Shown piece by piece: positions 16,190 to 25,883 of a stretch of 64,000 nt of DNA (the first letter of the stretch is position 1; each line of letters begins with the position of its first letter). The DNA comes from Methylocaldum szegediense (GTDB lineage Bacteria > Pseudomonadota > Gammaproteobacteria > Methylococcales > Methylococcaceae). The notes beneath the pieces were generated by a model. That model was not told the DNA's origin, made no database searches, and worked only from the letters and a program-made list of their open reading frames with translations. The translations under genes and the position numbers were made by a program. Where the stretch lies: contig NZ_OX458333.1 of NCBI RefSeq assembly GCF_949769195.1, positions 3,878,001 to 3,942,000 of the forward strand, in the 5' to 3' direction.

Positions 16190-16804
16190 ATGATGGGGAA
16201 AAGTGCGTTACGTGCATTATCGGTTTGTATCGTGTTGTTGAGTGGTCCTTCCCTCGTTCATGCGCAGGGGAATGCGGCGGCAGGAAAAGAAAAATCAGAG
16301 CCCTGTGCCGGCTGTCACGGCGAGGACGGAAACAGCAACGCGCCGATATTTCCCAAATTGGCCGGCCAGCACGCTTCCTATCTTGCGAAGCAGTTGCACG
16401 AGTTCAAGACTGAGAAGAGAGTCAACCCGACCATGACCGCGATGGCCGAACCCCTGTCCGATGAGGACATCGACGATATCGCCGCATTTTACGCCCAGCA
16501 GAAGATCACGGTCGAAAAGGCGGAAGCGCCTAATGCATTGGGAGAGGCGATTTACCGTACCGGCAATGCCTCGTCCGGGGTTCCGGCCTGTACCGGTTGC
16601 CACGGCCCGGACGGCTCTGGTATTCCTTCCGCCCGATTTCCGGCGCTACGCGGCCAATATGCCGCCTATCTGGAAAAAACCCTAAATGATTTCAAGTCCG
16701 GCGAGCGAGCCAATGATGCGAATTCTATCATGCGGGCGATCGCGGCTAAGCTGAGCGATGAGGAAATCGCCGCTGTTTCCAGCTACACCTCGGGATTAAG
16801 GTGA
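16190..16804 (+). CDS. Cytochrome c4, two-heme periplasmic c-type cytochrome
   Basis: 204 residues with a signal peptide (residues 1-25, cut after VHA). Two CXXCH heme sites, C39-A-G-C-H43 and C134-T-G-C-H138, lie in two similar halves, as in cytochrome c4. Methionines in NPTMTAM and NSIMRAI are the likely sixth ligands. It passes electrons in the periplasm, in methanotrophs probably between quinol- or methanol-oxidising enzymes and terminal oxidases (inference). Confidence 0.9.
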   Translation: MMGKSALRALSVCIVLLSGPSLVHAQGNAAAGKEKSEPCAGCHGEDGNSNAPIFPKLAGQHASYLAKQLHEFKTEKRVNPTMTAMAEPLSDEDIDDIAAFYAQQKITVEKAEAPNALGEAIYRTGNASSGVPACTGCHGPDGSGIPSARFPALRGQYAAYLEKTLNDFKSGERANDANSIMRAIAAKLSDEEIAAVSSYTSGLR

Positions 16805-16961
16805 GAAGGGGCGCCGAGTAGAACAATTTCGGTATTATCCACACATCTTTTATGAGTTTCGGTTTAAAATCCCCACTCGGTGCGGGCTTCTCGATATGCG
16901 TCTCACTCGCCTTTCTATCAATTCAGTCTGTAGTTCGGATCATCAGAGCGGAGCTTGTTTA

Positions 16962-17609
16962 ATGAAATCGGCGTTGAGTTTGCTGGCTTGCTTGGTGTTG
17001 TTTTCGTCAGTGGTTTTCGGGGCAGCTAAGCCCGAAGAGTTCAAACAAGGCGTCGACTACGAAATCATTGACCCGCCGCAACCGACAGTCGATCCGTCCA
17101 AGATCGAAGTCAGGGAGTTCTTCTGGTATGGCTGTCCCCACTGCTATCACTTTGAGCCGGACTTAAACGCGTGGCTGAAGAAGAAGCCGGACAATGTTGT
17201 TTTCGTTCGGCAGCCCGCAATTTTCAATGCACGCTGGGCGGCTCACGCCAAGGCGTACTTTACGGCGGAAGCGCTCGGCGTAATCGATAAGGTCCATGCG
17301 GATTTTTACGACGCAATCCAAAACAAGAAACAGGCTTTAGAGAGCGAGGCCGAGTTGGCTAAGTTCTTCGGCGAACACGGCGTATCCGAAGACGCGTTTC
17401 GCAAAGCCTACAAATCGTTTGCAGTCGATACTAAAATGAGGCAGGCCGAGCCTATGGCGGCCCGCTACGGCGTGACAGGGACGCCTAATGTGATCGTCAA
17501 CGGGAAATACCGCATCGCTCCTCAGCAAGCGAAGTCGTTTCCGCGGATGATCGCGATCATGAACTATCTAATCGATAAGGAATCCAGCGAAGTCAAGGAC
17601 GCCCAATAA
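16962..17609 (+). CDS. dsbA: Thiol:disulfide interchange protein DsbA
   Basis: From the ATG at 16962 the product has 215 residues and a clean signal peptide (MKSALSLLACLVLFSSVVFG); the upstream in-frame start at 16896 would bury it. The redox site C58-P-H-C61 and the cis-Pro loop VTGTPNVIVNG are canonical. It introduces disulfides into exported proteins and lies downstream of a c-type cytochrome, as in Pseudomonas. Confidence 0.93.
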   Translation: MKSALSLLACLVLFSSVVFGAAKPEEFKQGVDYEIIDPPQPTVDPSKIEVREFFWYGCPHCYHFEPDLNAWLKKKPDNVVFVRQPAIFNARWAAHAKAYFTAEALGVIDKVHADFYDAIQNKKQALESEAELAKFFGEHGVSEDAFRKAYKSFAVDTKMRQAEPMAARYGVTGTPNVIVNGKYRIAPQQAKSFPRMIAIMNYLIDKESSEVKDAQ

Positions 17610-17674
17610 ACGTGTCCATATGAAGAAGTATCCCATTGTGCCGGTGAACCGCCGGCGAGCAGGTTAGGGGTATC

Positions 17675-18502
17675 GTGTCGTCGAGTACTGTCATGACATC
17701 TCGGGCTGTTGCAAGTTCCTTGGAGGCTACCGCGCCGATCAACAAGCGGCGTATCCGATTCGCGAGTTTCAATATTCAAACGGGCATCACGACGTCCAGT
17801 TATCGGGACTATATCATCGGGAGCTGGCGGCACATTTGGCCTTCGCAAAAGCGACTCGTGAATCTGATACGCATCGCTCATCTCCTCAAGCCTTTCGATA
17901 TCGTCGGTTTGCAGGAAGTAGACGGAGGCGGCGCACGCAGCCACCACATCGTTCAAACACAGTATCTTGCGGAAACGGCTGGTTTCGCTTATTGGCATAA
18001 CCAGGTGAACCGACGTATCGGCAATCTGGCTCTGCATAGCAACGGACTGTTGAGCCGCATCAAACCCGATTTCATTCACGACTACAAGCTGCCGGGCTTG
18101 CCTGGGCGGGGTGCCTTGCTGGCTCGCTTTGGCTCCGTGGGAGACGAAGCCTTGTATCTGTGCATTGTGCATCTGGCGTTGAGCCGGCGCGCGCGTCTCA
18201 AGCAGATCGCGTTCATCAGCGAGTTGCTGCGTGATCTATCCTTCGTTGTTTTGATGGGAGATTTGAACTGCGAGCCGAATTCGCCTGAACTCAATCTATT
18301 GACGTCCGTGACCGAGCTTTGCGACCCGATGTGTGAGCTGAAGACCTTCCCGAGCTGGCGCCCGCACAAGATGCTCGATCACATTCTGGTGACGCCGAGT
18401 CTTCAGGTGACAAACGTCCAGGTGATCAACTTCGCCTGCTCCGACCACTTGCCCATCGCGATGGAAGTAGAGTTGCCGGATCAACTGGCAGTCGCAGCCT
18501 GA
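17675..18502 (+). CDS. Endonuclease/exonuclease/phosphatase (EEP) family protein
   Basis: 275 residues from the GTG at 17675, or 269 from the ATG at 17693. EEP fold with SFNIQ (Asn), GLQEVD (metal Glu), LCIVHLAL, MGDLNCEPNSPE (catalytic Asp-x-Asn) and the final SDHLPIAMEVEL (Asp-His). No signal peptide or membrane helix. EEP genes often follow dsbA in gammaproteobacteria. Substrate (nucleic acid or phosphoester) unknown. Confidence 0.85.
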   Translation: MSSSTVMTSRAVASSLEATAPINKRRIRFASFNIQTGITTSSYRDYIIGSWRHIWPSQKRLVNLIRIAHLLKPFDIVGLQEVDGGGARSHHIVQTQYLAETAGFAYWHNQVNRRIGNLALHSNGLLSRIKPDFIHDYKLPGLPGRGALLARFGSVGDEALYLCIVHLALSRRARLKQIAFISELLRDLSFVVLMGDLNCEPNSPELNLLTSVTELCDPMCELKTFPSWRPHKMLDHILVTPSLQVTNVQVINFACSDHLPIAMEVELPDQLAVAA

Positions 18503-18723
18503 GATGTCGTTCCGAGGCGGATCGCACGTTTGGGCTAGTATCGACTAGGCCTGAAGGAATTTCCGGCCTTATTGAGCGACGCTGAGGTCAAACATACGTA
18601 GTTGCCGCGCCAGATTATCCGAGCACGCCATTTTCATACTACTGTAGGGGGCATTCAGGAGTCGCTTAGCAGTCTTTTCTAACGCTACGTGCCGGCCGAG
18701 CGTCTTCTTTATTTTCGACCGGT

Positions 18724-19953
18724 TCAGTCGTTCAAGTGCGAGACTTTCGCGTTCATCACGAATAAGCCGTCGTGGACTTTGCCGGGTTGCTGCTTCACGA
18801 TTAGGTTAAGCAGATTCCCGGAATAGCCGAGCCAGCCTTCAGCCGAAACGAAGCCTCCCGCGACGCGGTAAATGCCCGGTGTCAACGAGAGGAACGGCAA
18901 GCTGAGCCGCAGCCGTCCGACGGACGGTTCGAGAGAAACCTGGTTGTATTCCAGTCGGGAATCGATCGAAGCGACCAACACGCCCGATGGCGTCCAAAAT
19001 TGCAGTACTAGACCGGCGGATTCGACCGATGTCGCGGCGATATAGCTCACCTCAAAATCTACGGGTTGTCCCGTGAATGCTTGCGTGCCATCGACGTTTT
19101 CCCGCCCTTTCACCGTCAAGGTTCGTATCGACGCCACGCCGGCGAAATCCATCGGCATTTGGGGAGGGGTGCCCAACGGCTTGAGCTGCCGGTCGAAATA
19201 GCCTATCGACTGGTAATACTTCAGAAACAGCTTGTCGGTGTCGCCGAAAGCCAGGGCTTCGCCGTCGAAAAGGAGCAAGCAGCGGTCGGCTACATGCCGA
19301 ACATGCATTTCCGAGTGCGATACGAACAATATCGTCGTTCCCTCGCGTTTAAGGCTAACGAGTCGCTCCAGGCAGCGCATCTGAAACGCGATGTCGCCTA
19401 CCGCGAGGACCTCGTCGACCAGCAGAACGTCGGTCGGAACGCAGGTAGCGATGGAAAACTCGAGCCGAGCGTACATGCCGTCCGAATACTGCCTGACCGG
19501 GATATCGAGCGACTTTTCGAGCCCAGCGAATGCCACGATCTCGTCCAATTTGGTATCCGTCTCGCGTTTATCGAGTCCCCGTTGCGCGCACTGGATGTAG
19601 ATGTTTTCGCGGCCGGTCAACATGGGTTGAAGTCCGGTGCCTATGCGAATAAGGGATTTGATTTTCCCGCGTGTTACGATATGGCCTCGGTCTGGCCTGT
19701 AATCCCGATTGACCAGTTTCAGAAGCGTGCTCTTTCCGGCTCCGTTGGGGCCGATGATGCCGATGCACTCGCCGACCCCGGCGGCGAAGGAAATGTCACG
19801 CAATGCCCAGAATTCTTCGCGTCGGAGCCTCTCCAGCGGTTTCAGGCGGAGTAAGCTGCGGGACGCATCCTGGAAGCCGTAGAGGAGGTCGGCTTTGAGC
19901 GACCGGCGAAATTTCTTTCCGACCTGATCGAACAGAATGGCGGGGCGAGACAC
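18724..19953 (-). CDS. Wzt-type polysaccharide ABC transporter ATP-binding protein
   Basis: 409 residues. N-terminal ATPase with Walker A GPNGAGKST, the Wzt/TagH-type signature QYSDGM in place of LSGG, Walker B DVLLVDEVLAVGD and the switch His in FVSHS. Residues about 260-400 are a beta-rich Wzt C-terminal carbohydrate-binding-like domain (FAGVASIRTLTVKGREN). Such proteins drive export of O-antigen or teichoic-acid-like polymers with a Wzm permease, but no permease or glycosyltransferase is next to it here, so it is an orphan in this window. Confidence 0.85.
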   Translation of the reverse strand: MSRPAILFDQVGKKFRRSLKADLLYGFQDASRSLLRLKPLERLRREEFWALRDISFAAGVGECIGIIGPNGAGKSTLLKLVNRDYRPDRGHIVTRGKIKSLIRIGTGLQPMLTGRENIYIQCAQRGLDKRETDTKLDEIVAFAGLEKSLDIPVRQYSDGMYARLEFSIATCVPTDVLLVDEVLAVGDIAFQMRCLERLVSLKREGTTILFVSHSEMHVRHVADRCLLLFDGEALAFGDTDKLFLKYYQSIGYFDRQLKPLGTPPQMPMDFAGVASIRTLTVKGRENVDGTQAFTGQPVDFEVSYIAATSVESAGLVLQFWTPSGVLVASIDSRLEYNQVSLEPSVGRLRLSLPFLSLTPGIYRVAGGFVSAEGWLGYSGNLLNLIVKQQPGKVHDGLFVMNAKVSHLND

Positions 19954-20047
19954 GGTTTGTCCGAAGCTTGAGACGGCAACTGAGCTTGTTGGCGATTCGC
20001 GTTCTGATGGAAAAGCGGGAAGGCGAGGCTGATCTCGGTTTTTCAGC

Positions 20048-20848
20048 TCACTGACGAGACCTACGGTAGGGACCAGGCCCGTAATACCGTTTAAGCCATC
20101 GACTCAGCCCATCGAGGCCGGGAAAAAGCATACGCTCGGTGACATTGTCCTGATCGAGTTTGTCCCGTACTTCCCATTTGATTTCTTTCGGGATGATGAT
20201 TCGGTAATAAAGTGCCGGATGGTTCAAAAGGAATTCGCTGAGGACCAGGCTGACACCCGGCATGGCGGACATGACCGCACCTTGGTTGACGATCCTGGCA
20301 TCTAGCGATGGTGGTTCGAAGAAGAGCACAAAGGCATCATTTTCGCCCAAGCGGTCGAAGTCGTCCAGAGACCGGATGAATTCGAGCATCTCGACCGAGA
20401 ACAGGAATGCGGATTCGCGCTTGAGCACTTGGCGAAGTGTTTCCGGCAGCAGGGATCGGGCCTCGACGACATTGATGCACCAGATCGCGGCGTCCCGATC
20501 GTAATATTCCTCCTCCGCCGTCGCGAAATGCACCGCGACCTTGGGGGAGATGGTCCAATCGAGGAGACGGGTCGGCAGGCCATGATGCTGCGCGACGGCC
20601 AACTGAACCCAGAGCGTTTCCGCCGGTATCGATCCGGGCTCCGCATACTTTCGGAAACTCCGTAGCATCGGCTTTTCGATATTGGCGTAATCGCCTCCGA
20701 GCCGCATCAGACTGTTTTCGAGTCCCCAGGACGCGTCAGCCACACCCCGGTAGACGAGATCCGAGCGATAACGTTGAAGCGCGTTTTTCGGGATGTTGTA
20801 AAGAGCCTGCATCAGCTCAGACCAGTTCCTAACTCGAACGTCGTTCAT
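20048..20848 (-). CDS. FRG-domain protein
   Basis: 266 residues from the ATG at 20848, which has GGAGG seven bases upstream (in-frame start at 20860 also exists). The FRG domain carries LVYRGVADASWGLENSLMR, then AQHHGLPTRLLDWTISPKVA and, near the end, RIVNQGAVMSAMPG. FRG domains are found in phage and mobile-element settings and in some proposed defence modules, but their biochemical role is not settled. No partner gene with a clear defence function is adjacent. Confidence 0.85.
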   Translation of the reverse strand: MNDVRVRNWSELMQALYNIPKNALQRYRSDLVYRGVADASWGLENSLMRLGGDYANIEKPMLRSFRKYAEPGSIPAETLWVQLAVAQHHGLPTRLLDWTISPKVAVHFATAEEEYYDRDAAIWCINVVEARSLLPETLRQVLKRESAFLFSVEMLEFIRSLDDFDRLGENDAFVLFFEPPSLDARIVNQGAVMSAMPGVSLVLSEFLLNHPALYYRIIIPKEIKWEVRDKLDQDNVTERMLFPGLDGLSRWLKRYYGPGPYRRSRQ

Positions 20849-20860
20849 GCTGCCCTCCAA

Positions 20861-21376
20861 ATCCTGTGGAAGGTCGGTAGTAAGAGAGTCCTAGGCTTGG
20901 CGTCTCGGATCGTTTATCGGCCTGCTGCAACCACCTGATGTCAGTCACCGCAACAACGCTTTGCTCCGCTATGTGCGCGTGACATGGATCGGAGTCGGTC
21001 GACTTGCTTGCTTACCGATTTGGAACCGCAAGACATCATCATCCGATACAGCATGACCAATGTGAATGTGCATTTTGCGAAGCTCGGAATAAGTCCTTCG
21101 ACAAGCCTGTCCTGAGCTTGCCGAAGGGCTTGGGCCCAACGGTGACTTACTGATTCGGTTCGGCCCGAGCTTCGATTCAGCTCTCGACAGGCTCGTCGAA
21201 CGCTTTCCTGGGCCTGTCGAAAGGTATGAACGGAAAATCCACTTGTTCAGCGCTTCCTTTATCGGCAGCGGCTCCGGTTACTGATCCCCGGAGTCAACAA
21301 TCTTCGATTCCGCTCAGGCGCCAACCATGCGTGGGCGAAAATCCAACGGCAAGGCTTGGCTAGCCGGTGCCATCGA
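20861..21376. repeat. Intergenic region with REP-like palindromes
   Basis: About 500 bases without a gene. Around 21089-21128 a stem pairs CCTTCGxCAAGC with GCTTGxCGAAGG, and around 21182-21222 come CTCGACAGGCTCGTCGA and CCTGGGCCTGTCGAAAGG. These belong to the CTTCGACAAGCTCAGG-type extragenic palindromes common in proteobacteria. Nothing else was seen in the stretch. Confidence 0.6.
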
Positions 21377-22660
21377 CTATTGGGCGGCACTCGAAACGAG
21401 CTTCTCCTGCTCGGGTTCGACGGAGTCTCCGGACGGATTCCGTTCGATCTGGGCGACCACTCCCTCGGAAGCCAGCATCAGTCCCGTACGGTACATGTGA
21501 CACGCGCCGGAGAAATCGTTTTGCCGTTGCAGCAAATCGCCTAGCAACTGACAAGCCTCGACGCTGGGTTCCAGCTGCAGGCTTTTCTCCAAATACTCCC
21601 TGGCTTTGGCCCAGAGCTTGTTGCGGATGCAAAGCTTGCCTAGCACTCTGAACAGCACGGCATCCTGAGGGTGCGGGCCGAGCCAGCTTTCGGCGTGCTG
21701 CAACTGCTTTTCGCGATCGGCCAGCTCGATGCAGCCATAGAGGACCAGCAGGGTCTCATCCCAATTCTCGCCGAGAGCGCGGCGCAGTTCGTCCTCGATT
21801 TCCTCACCGGCTCGAGCTTCGATCATGGCGGCGAAGTAAAGGGCCTGAATGCCCGTGGACGAGCGAATATGATCTGGAATCGTCGCCCAGACCTCACGCA
21901 AGGCGTTGGGGTCTCGGGTGCGGGATTTTTCCCGGATCAGCGCACTGTAGGTTTCGGTTTCGAGCAGTTTGACCTCGGCTTCCATCAGGACCTTGTTTCT
22001 GTGCAAGTCGGGCAATAGACGGCGTAAGCCCTCCCAGTCTTCCATTTGCGCATAGGCCTGATGGGTCAGCTTCAACACCGCCGCGTGGCTCGGAGCGATC
22101 CGGTTCAAATGAGTCAAGGATTCCAGAGCTTCTTCGAATTGTTTGTTCGAGAGCGTCAATTCGGCGCGAGTTAGTTCAATGGCGAGTTCCGATTCGGGTG
22201 CGATTTCACGGGCCAGTTTGAGGTATTCGTCCCGCTGCTCGACCGCGCCCCGGGCATGCGCCGCGCGTGCGGCCGTCAGATAGGCGATGAGCGGCGCGCC
22301 GCTGTCGGCGGCATGGCGGATCAGATTCCGTTCCGCCTTTTCCCAATTGCCTTCGGCGGTTTCGATGAGCCCTGCGATCAGCGCTTCCTGAGAACGTTTG
22401 CTGCGAAGCTCTTCGCTGCGTTTCTTGATGACCTTGGGAAGACTCATCGCCTGCATGACGATGCGAACCAAGAAGTAAAACAGCACGAAGGCGGCGATCA
22501 GGGTGAGAACCATGACCAGCAGCGAGGACTCCAGCACCCAGCGGTCGTAGCCGATGATGACATAGCCGGCATCGCCGGAGGTCAGCACACGATGAGCCAA
22601 AAGGCCCACCCCGGTCGCGAGCGACACGGCGATCAGTACGTAGACGAGGACCCTTTTCAC
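21377..22660 (-). CDS. hemY: HemY, tetrapyrrole-associated TPR membrane protein
   Basis: 427 residues. Two N-terminal membrane helices (residues 4-24 and 42-68) with GYDRWVLESSLLVMVL between, then TPR helices (residues about 85-400; for example SLQLEPSVEACQLLGDLLQR). It matches the proteobacterial HemY_N/HemY family at the end of hemCDXY operons; it is not the oxygen-dependent protoporphyrinogen oxidase of the same name in Bacillus. Overlaps hemX by four bases, so translationally coupled. Role in heme biosynthesis not defined. Confidence 0.92.
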   Translation of the reverse strand: MKRVLVYVLIAVSLATGVGLLAHRVLTSGDAGYVIIGYDRWVLESSLLVMVLTLIAAFVLFYFLVRIVMQAMSLPKVIKKRSEELRSKRSQEALIAGLIETAEGNWEKAERNLIRHAADSGAPLIAYLTAARAAHARGAVEQRDEYLKLAREIAPESELAIELTRAELTLSNKQFEEALESLTHLNRIAPSHAAVLKLTHQAYAQMEDWEGLRRLLPDLHRNKVLMEAEVKLLETETYSALIREKSRTRDPNALREVWATIPDHIRSSTGIQALYFAAMIEARAGEEIEDELRRALGENWDETLLVLYGCIELADREKQLQHAESWLGPHPQDAVLFRVLGKLCIRNKLWAKAREYLEKSLQLEPSVEACQLLGDLLQRQNDFSGACHMYRTGLMLASEGVVAQIERNPSGDSVEPEQEKLVSSAAQ

Positions 22661-23862
22661 GGCTGCGCTCCCGCCGGTTCCGCAGCGCCGGGCTGGGCCT
22701 CATTGGCGGGCTTGACTTCGCCCTGTTCGGCTTCCAGTCGCAGTTTTTCGATGCTCCGCAGAAGGGTCAACGACTTGCTAATATCCGGAAAAGGTACACG
22801 AATCGGCTGATCGGCCAGAGAGGTGATTTCCTCGGCGACTTTCTGGGTCTGCTCCGCGCTTGGATCGAAATGTTCGTTAAGCCATTCGCGCGCGGATGCG
22901 AGGTTAGTCTTGTACATGTTGTCGTCACCCCGAAGCAGCGCGGCTCGGGCCGTTTCCAGCTTGAGCAGCAAGACCTGACGAAGCGCTTCGGCCTGTTCTG
23001 GATGGAGGACGGCGTTTATCGGCCGATCGGTACGGCGTATCTTGATCAGATCCTTGATATTGTCCAAGGTACTACCGATCGTGTCTTCATCGTCTGCCGC
23101 CGGGGCAGATTCGCCCGTTTCCGGCGTGTCATAGCGTTCGTTGACCTTGCCCGCATGAGGTAAGAACAAGGGAATATTTTTGACCTGGTTCTCGATCGCA
23201 AGCAGCCTGGCGGACAGTCCTACGACGTCCGGAGCGTTGAGCCGCCGCAACGTCTCAATTTCTTCGGCCAGGGCTTCGCGGACTTTGAATACCGCTGGAT
23301 CGCCGCTGTCGTAGAGGCGCTGGTCCGCCGCTTCCATAGCGGCAAGCACGGCTTTCACATCGCCGATCAAATGCAGTTTTTGGTTAGCGATGCTGAGAAG
23401 GTATTCGGCATCGGCCACCAGCAGGTCGCCGCGGGTTTTGTTGAGTTGCCGCTGAATGCGCTGGACGGATTCGTTCAGCTCGTTCCGCGTCAGATTCAAT
23501 CGCTCGTTGAGTTGGGTGGACTGCTCGCCGAGCATACGCTCGAATCTCGAGTCTGCCGTCGTCACCTGGGATTGGAGGGTCGCGAACTGGCTATGCAGTG
23601 TGGCCATCTCGGATTGCAGCGCGTTCAACTGCCGCGCGAATTCCATGATTTGCTGGTCCTTGCTGCTCAACTGGCCGCCCAGACCCTCCTGCTTGGAGCG
23701 GAGTTCCTGAATAAAGTACCAGCCGCCCGCGGCAAGAGCCAGCACACCCAGCAATATGAGGTAACCGACCCACGCAAAGCTGCGGGGTTTCTTGGGAGGG
23801 AGCGCGGATGTCTTTACCACCTCGGTGTCCGCTCCGTCGGCGGGCTGGGCGGTGGCCGACAT
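22657..23862 (-). CDS. hemX: HemX-like protein
   Basis: 401 residues from the ATG at 23862 (a TTG at 23886 is in frame). Cytoplasmic Pro/Lys-rich start, one membrane helix (VGYLILLGVLALAAGGWYFI), a coiled-coil region (residues about 60-150, QQIMEFARQLNALQSEMATL) and the HemX domain (residues about 155-350, VADAEYLLSIANQKLHL). The family is annotated as uroporphyrinogen-III C-methyltransferase-like, but it lacks a SAM-binding motif and a catalytic role is doubtful. Follows hemD by about 90 bases. Confidence 0.92.
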   Translation of the reverse strand: MSATAQPADGADTEVVKTSALPPKKPRSFAWVGYLILLGVLALAAGGWYFIQELRSKQEGLGGQLSSKDQQIMEFARQLNALQSEMATLHSQFATLQSQVTTADSRFERMLGEQSTQLNERLNLTRNELNESVQRIQRQLNKTRGDLLVADAEYLLSIANQKLHLIGDVKAVLAAMEAADQRLYDSGDPAVFKVREALAEEIETLRRLNAPDVVGLSARLLAIENQVKNIPLFLPHAGKVNERYDTPETGESAPAADDEDTIGSTLDNIKDLIKIRRTDRPINAVLHPEQAEALRQVLLLKLETARAALLRGDDNMYKTNLASAREWLNEHFDPSAEQTQKVAEEITSLADQPIRVPFPDISKSLTLLRSIEKLRLEAEQGEVKPANEAQPGAAEPAGAQP

Positions 23863-23955
23863 CAATTCGTTATTTACGTCAACCAATGCTGTATCCCCGT
23901 AGTATTGAACTTTTCAATGGCTTTTGTTGGAGGAACGCGAAATCGGCGGGTGTAT

Positions 23956-24771
23956 TCAGCGACTGGCCTGGCGGTCTTGTGCGGCATTTTTCGTTTCGAA
24001 AAGACGAATGATGGTTTCCGTTATAGCCTGATCGCTGGCCGGTTCCGCGCTGATCACGCGACGCCAGCCTTGGTCGCGAGCCAGTTTTTCGAGGCGTGTG
24101 CCGATCACCACGAGCGGGGTGCGCTCGGCGAATTCGTGTTTGACTTCACCCAAGAGCGACACAAGATTGTTCAAGGCCTCTCCGCTGGTGATGGTCACAA
24201 CGTCGATGCCACCCTGGCGCCAGAGTTCGACCCAGTGCGCGATATCCCCCTCGGGAAGCATTCTGCGATAGACTTCCGCATAAGCCACTTCCGCGCCGCG
24301 TGCTTTGAGCGTCTGGCCGAGATGCGCCCGTCCGCCTTCGCCCCGCACGATCAATACCGATTTGCCGGTGACATCCATCATTTCCGGCGATGCCAAGAGC
24401 GACTCGCTATTAAACTGCGGTTTAGGTATCAGGTCTACCCGAATTCCGGCTTTGTTCAATGTTTCCGCCGTCGCTTGGCCGATTGCTGCGACGCGTGTCG
24501 ATTCGGGCGGGCTGAACGAACCTCCGTGGATCGCCAGGGTGAAACGGACGGCATTGGCGCTCGCGAATATCAGCCAATCCCATGGTTTCCGCCGAGCAAA
24601 AAGTTTCAACGCCGGGCTAGGATCGCCGACAGCCGCGATGTCCAGCAGCGGTAGCCTCAGAGCGCGGCCGCCGGCGGCTTCAATTAGAGCGCAGAGAGAC
24701 TCGGCTTGTTCCCGAGGCCGGGTGACCAATACGCCTATGCCGCTTAGGGGAGGGATCGTCGGGTTTGCCAT
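23956..24771 (-). CDS. hemD: Uroporphyrinogen-III synthase
   Basis: 271 residues. Two-domain HemD fold: VLVTRPREQAESLCALIEAA at the start, DWLIFASANAVRF, VAAIGQATAETLNKAGI, VLIVRGEGGRAHLGQTL and VVTITSGEALNNLV. It closes hydroxymethylbilane with inversion of ring D to give uroporphyrinogen III. The start lies three bases after the hemC stop, so the two are co-translated. Confidence 0.94.
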   Translation of the reverse strand: MANPTIPPLSGIGVLVTRPREQAESLCALIEAAGGRALRLPLLDIAAVGDPSPALKLFARRKPWDWLIFASANAVRFTLAIHGGSFSPPESTRVAAIGQATAETLNKAGIRVDLIPKPQFNSESLLASPEMMDVTGKSVLIVRGEGGRAHLGQTLKARGAEVAYAEVYRRMLPEGDIAHWVELWRQGGIDVVTITSGEALNNLVSLLGEVKHEFAERTPLVVIGTRLEKLARDQGWRRVISAEPASDQAITETIIRLFETKNAAQDRQASR

Positions 24772-24774
24772 GAT

Positions 24775-25698
24775 TCAGGCGCAAAGTGCGTTCAAGATGC
24801 GGTCGGCCCCGCGCGTCAACAGATCTTCCGCCAAGGCGATACCCAACGCTCTCGGATCGTCGGAAGACCCTTCCATTTCACCTTTAATGAGCGTTTCGCC
24901 ATCGGGCGTGCCCACTATCCCGCGCAGCCTGAGACGATCTCCGGAGAGTTCCGCGTACCCCGCGATGGGCACTTGGCAGCCGCCGTTCAAGCGTTCGTTG
25001 AGCGCACGCTCCGCCATGACACAGACGGCCGTTTCTTCGTGGTGCAACGCTTTTAGACAATCGTTCAGCCATATGTCTTCGCGGCGGCATTCGATGCCGA
25101 TGGCGCCCTGTCCGACTGCAGGGAGGCTGGTCTCGATCGAAAGAATCTCGGTGATTCGATGGCTTAAGCCCAGCCGTTTCAAGCCCGCCGCAGCGAGGAT
25201 GATGGCATCGTATTGACCGTTTTCGAGTTTGCTGAGCCGGGTGTCGACGTTGCCTCTGAGATTGAGTGTTTCGCACTCGGGAAGACGGGCTTTGATCTGG
25301 CATTGGCGACGAAGGCTGGAGGTTCCCACCCTCGCCCGAGCCGGCAGCGCGTCGAAAGATGGATAACGCAAGGAGACGAAAGCGTCTCGTGGATCTTCGC
25401 GCGGCAGTATGGCGGCGAGATGCAGACCGTCGGGCAATTCCGTCGGCACGTCCTTCATAGAGTGGACGGCCAGATCCGCGGTCTCCGCCAGCAGGCCTTC
25501 CTCCAGTTCCTTCACGAACAAGCCCTTGCCACCCACCTTCGCCAGCGGAGCGTCTAGCAATTTGTCGCCACGCGTGACCATCTTGACTAGTTCGACCTCG
25601 ATATCGGGGCATGCAGCTCGGAGACGCGTCGCGACATGTTCGGCCTGCCATACGGCCAGAGCGCTCTTGCGGGTGGCGATGCGTATACGTTGTGGCAT
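24775..25698 (-). CDS. hemC: Hydroxymethylbilane synthase (porphobilinogen deaminase)
   Basis: 307 residues, normal length. [14 protein letters not shown] at the N-terminus, [26 protein letters not shown], and Cys241 in [13 protein letters not shown], the attachment site of the dipyrromethane cofactor. Polymerises four porphobilinogens. First gene of hemCDXY; a copy of the five-hairpin repeat lies directly upstream. Confidence 0.97.
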   Translation of the reverse strand: MPQRIRIATRKSALAVWQAEHVATRLRAACPDIEVELVKMVTRGDKLLDAPLAKVGGKGLFVKELEEGLLAETADLAVHSMKDVPTELPDGLHLAAILPREDPRDAFVSLRYPSFDALPARARVGTSSLRRQCQIKARLPECETLNLRGNVDTRLSKLENGQYDAIILAAAGLKRLGLSHRITEILSIETSLPAVGQGAIGIECRREDIWLNDCLKALHHEETAVCVMAERALNERLNGGCQVPIAGYAELSGDRLRLRGIVGTPDGETLIKGEMEGSSDDPRALGIALAEDLLTRGADRILNALCA

Positions 25699-25718
25699 CA
25701 GAATCGACCCTACATAAA

Positions 25719-25868
25719 TTATTAATCAGGCTCGTAAATACCCTCCTGGTATTTACGGGCTGCCGCCCGGGCCGGTACACGCCCGGCCTGGGCTCACGCG
25801 GCTTGTTGCTGCGCCGAAGCATCCCTGCCCCGGATTAACCCGGCCAATATTTATCGGCCGGGTTAATA
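25719..25868 (+). repeat. Five-hairpin intergenic repeat, copy B
   Basis: Stems in order: CCCGTAAATAC/GTATTTACGGG-like (left arm here starts CTCGTAAATAC), the CCGGGCCG-type stem, the GCGGCTTG stem, the GCATCCCTGC stem (one side altered to CGAAGCA) and AACCCGGCC/GGCCGGGTT. It fills the gap between algR and hemC, which are read in the same direction, so it could be transcribed from algZR into the hemC leader. Confidence 0.9.
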
Positions 25869-25883
25869 GGCCATTGTATCAAA

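Noticed and set aside
20048-20848. Complete phage-defence island around the FRG gene
   Set aside because: No nuclease, helicase, restriction or abortive-infection partner was found beside it; only an orphan Wzt ATPase.
23371-24654. A 427-codon plus-strand open frame
   Set aside because: It lies antisense to hemX and hemD, whose products show clear family motifs; long antisense frames are common in GC-rich DNA.
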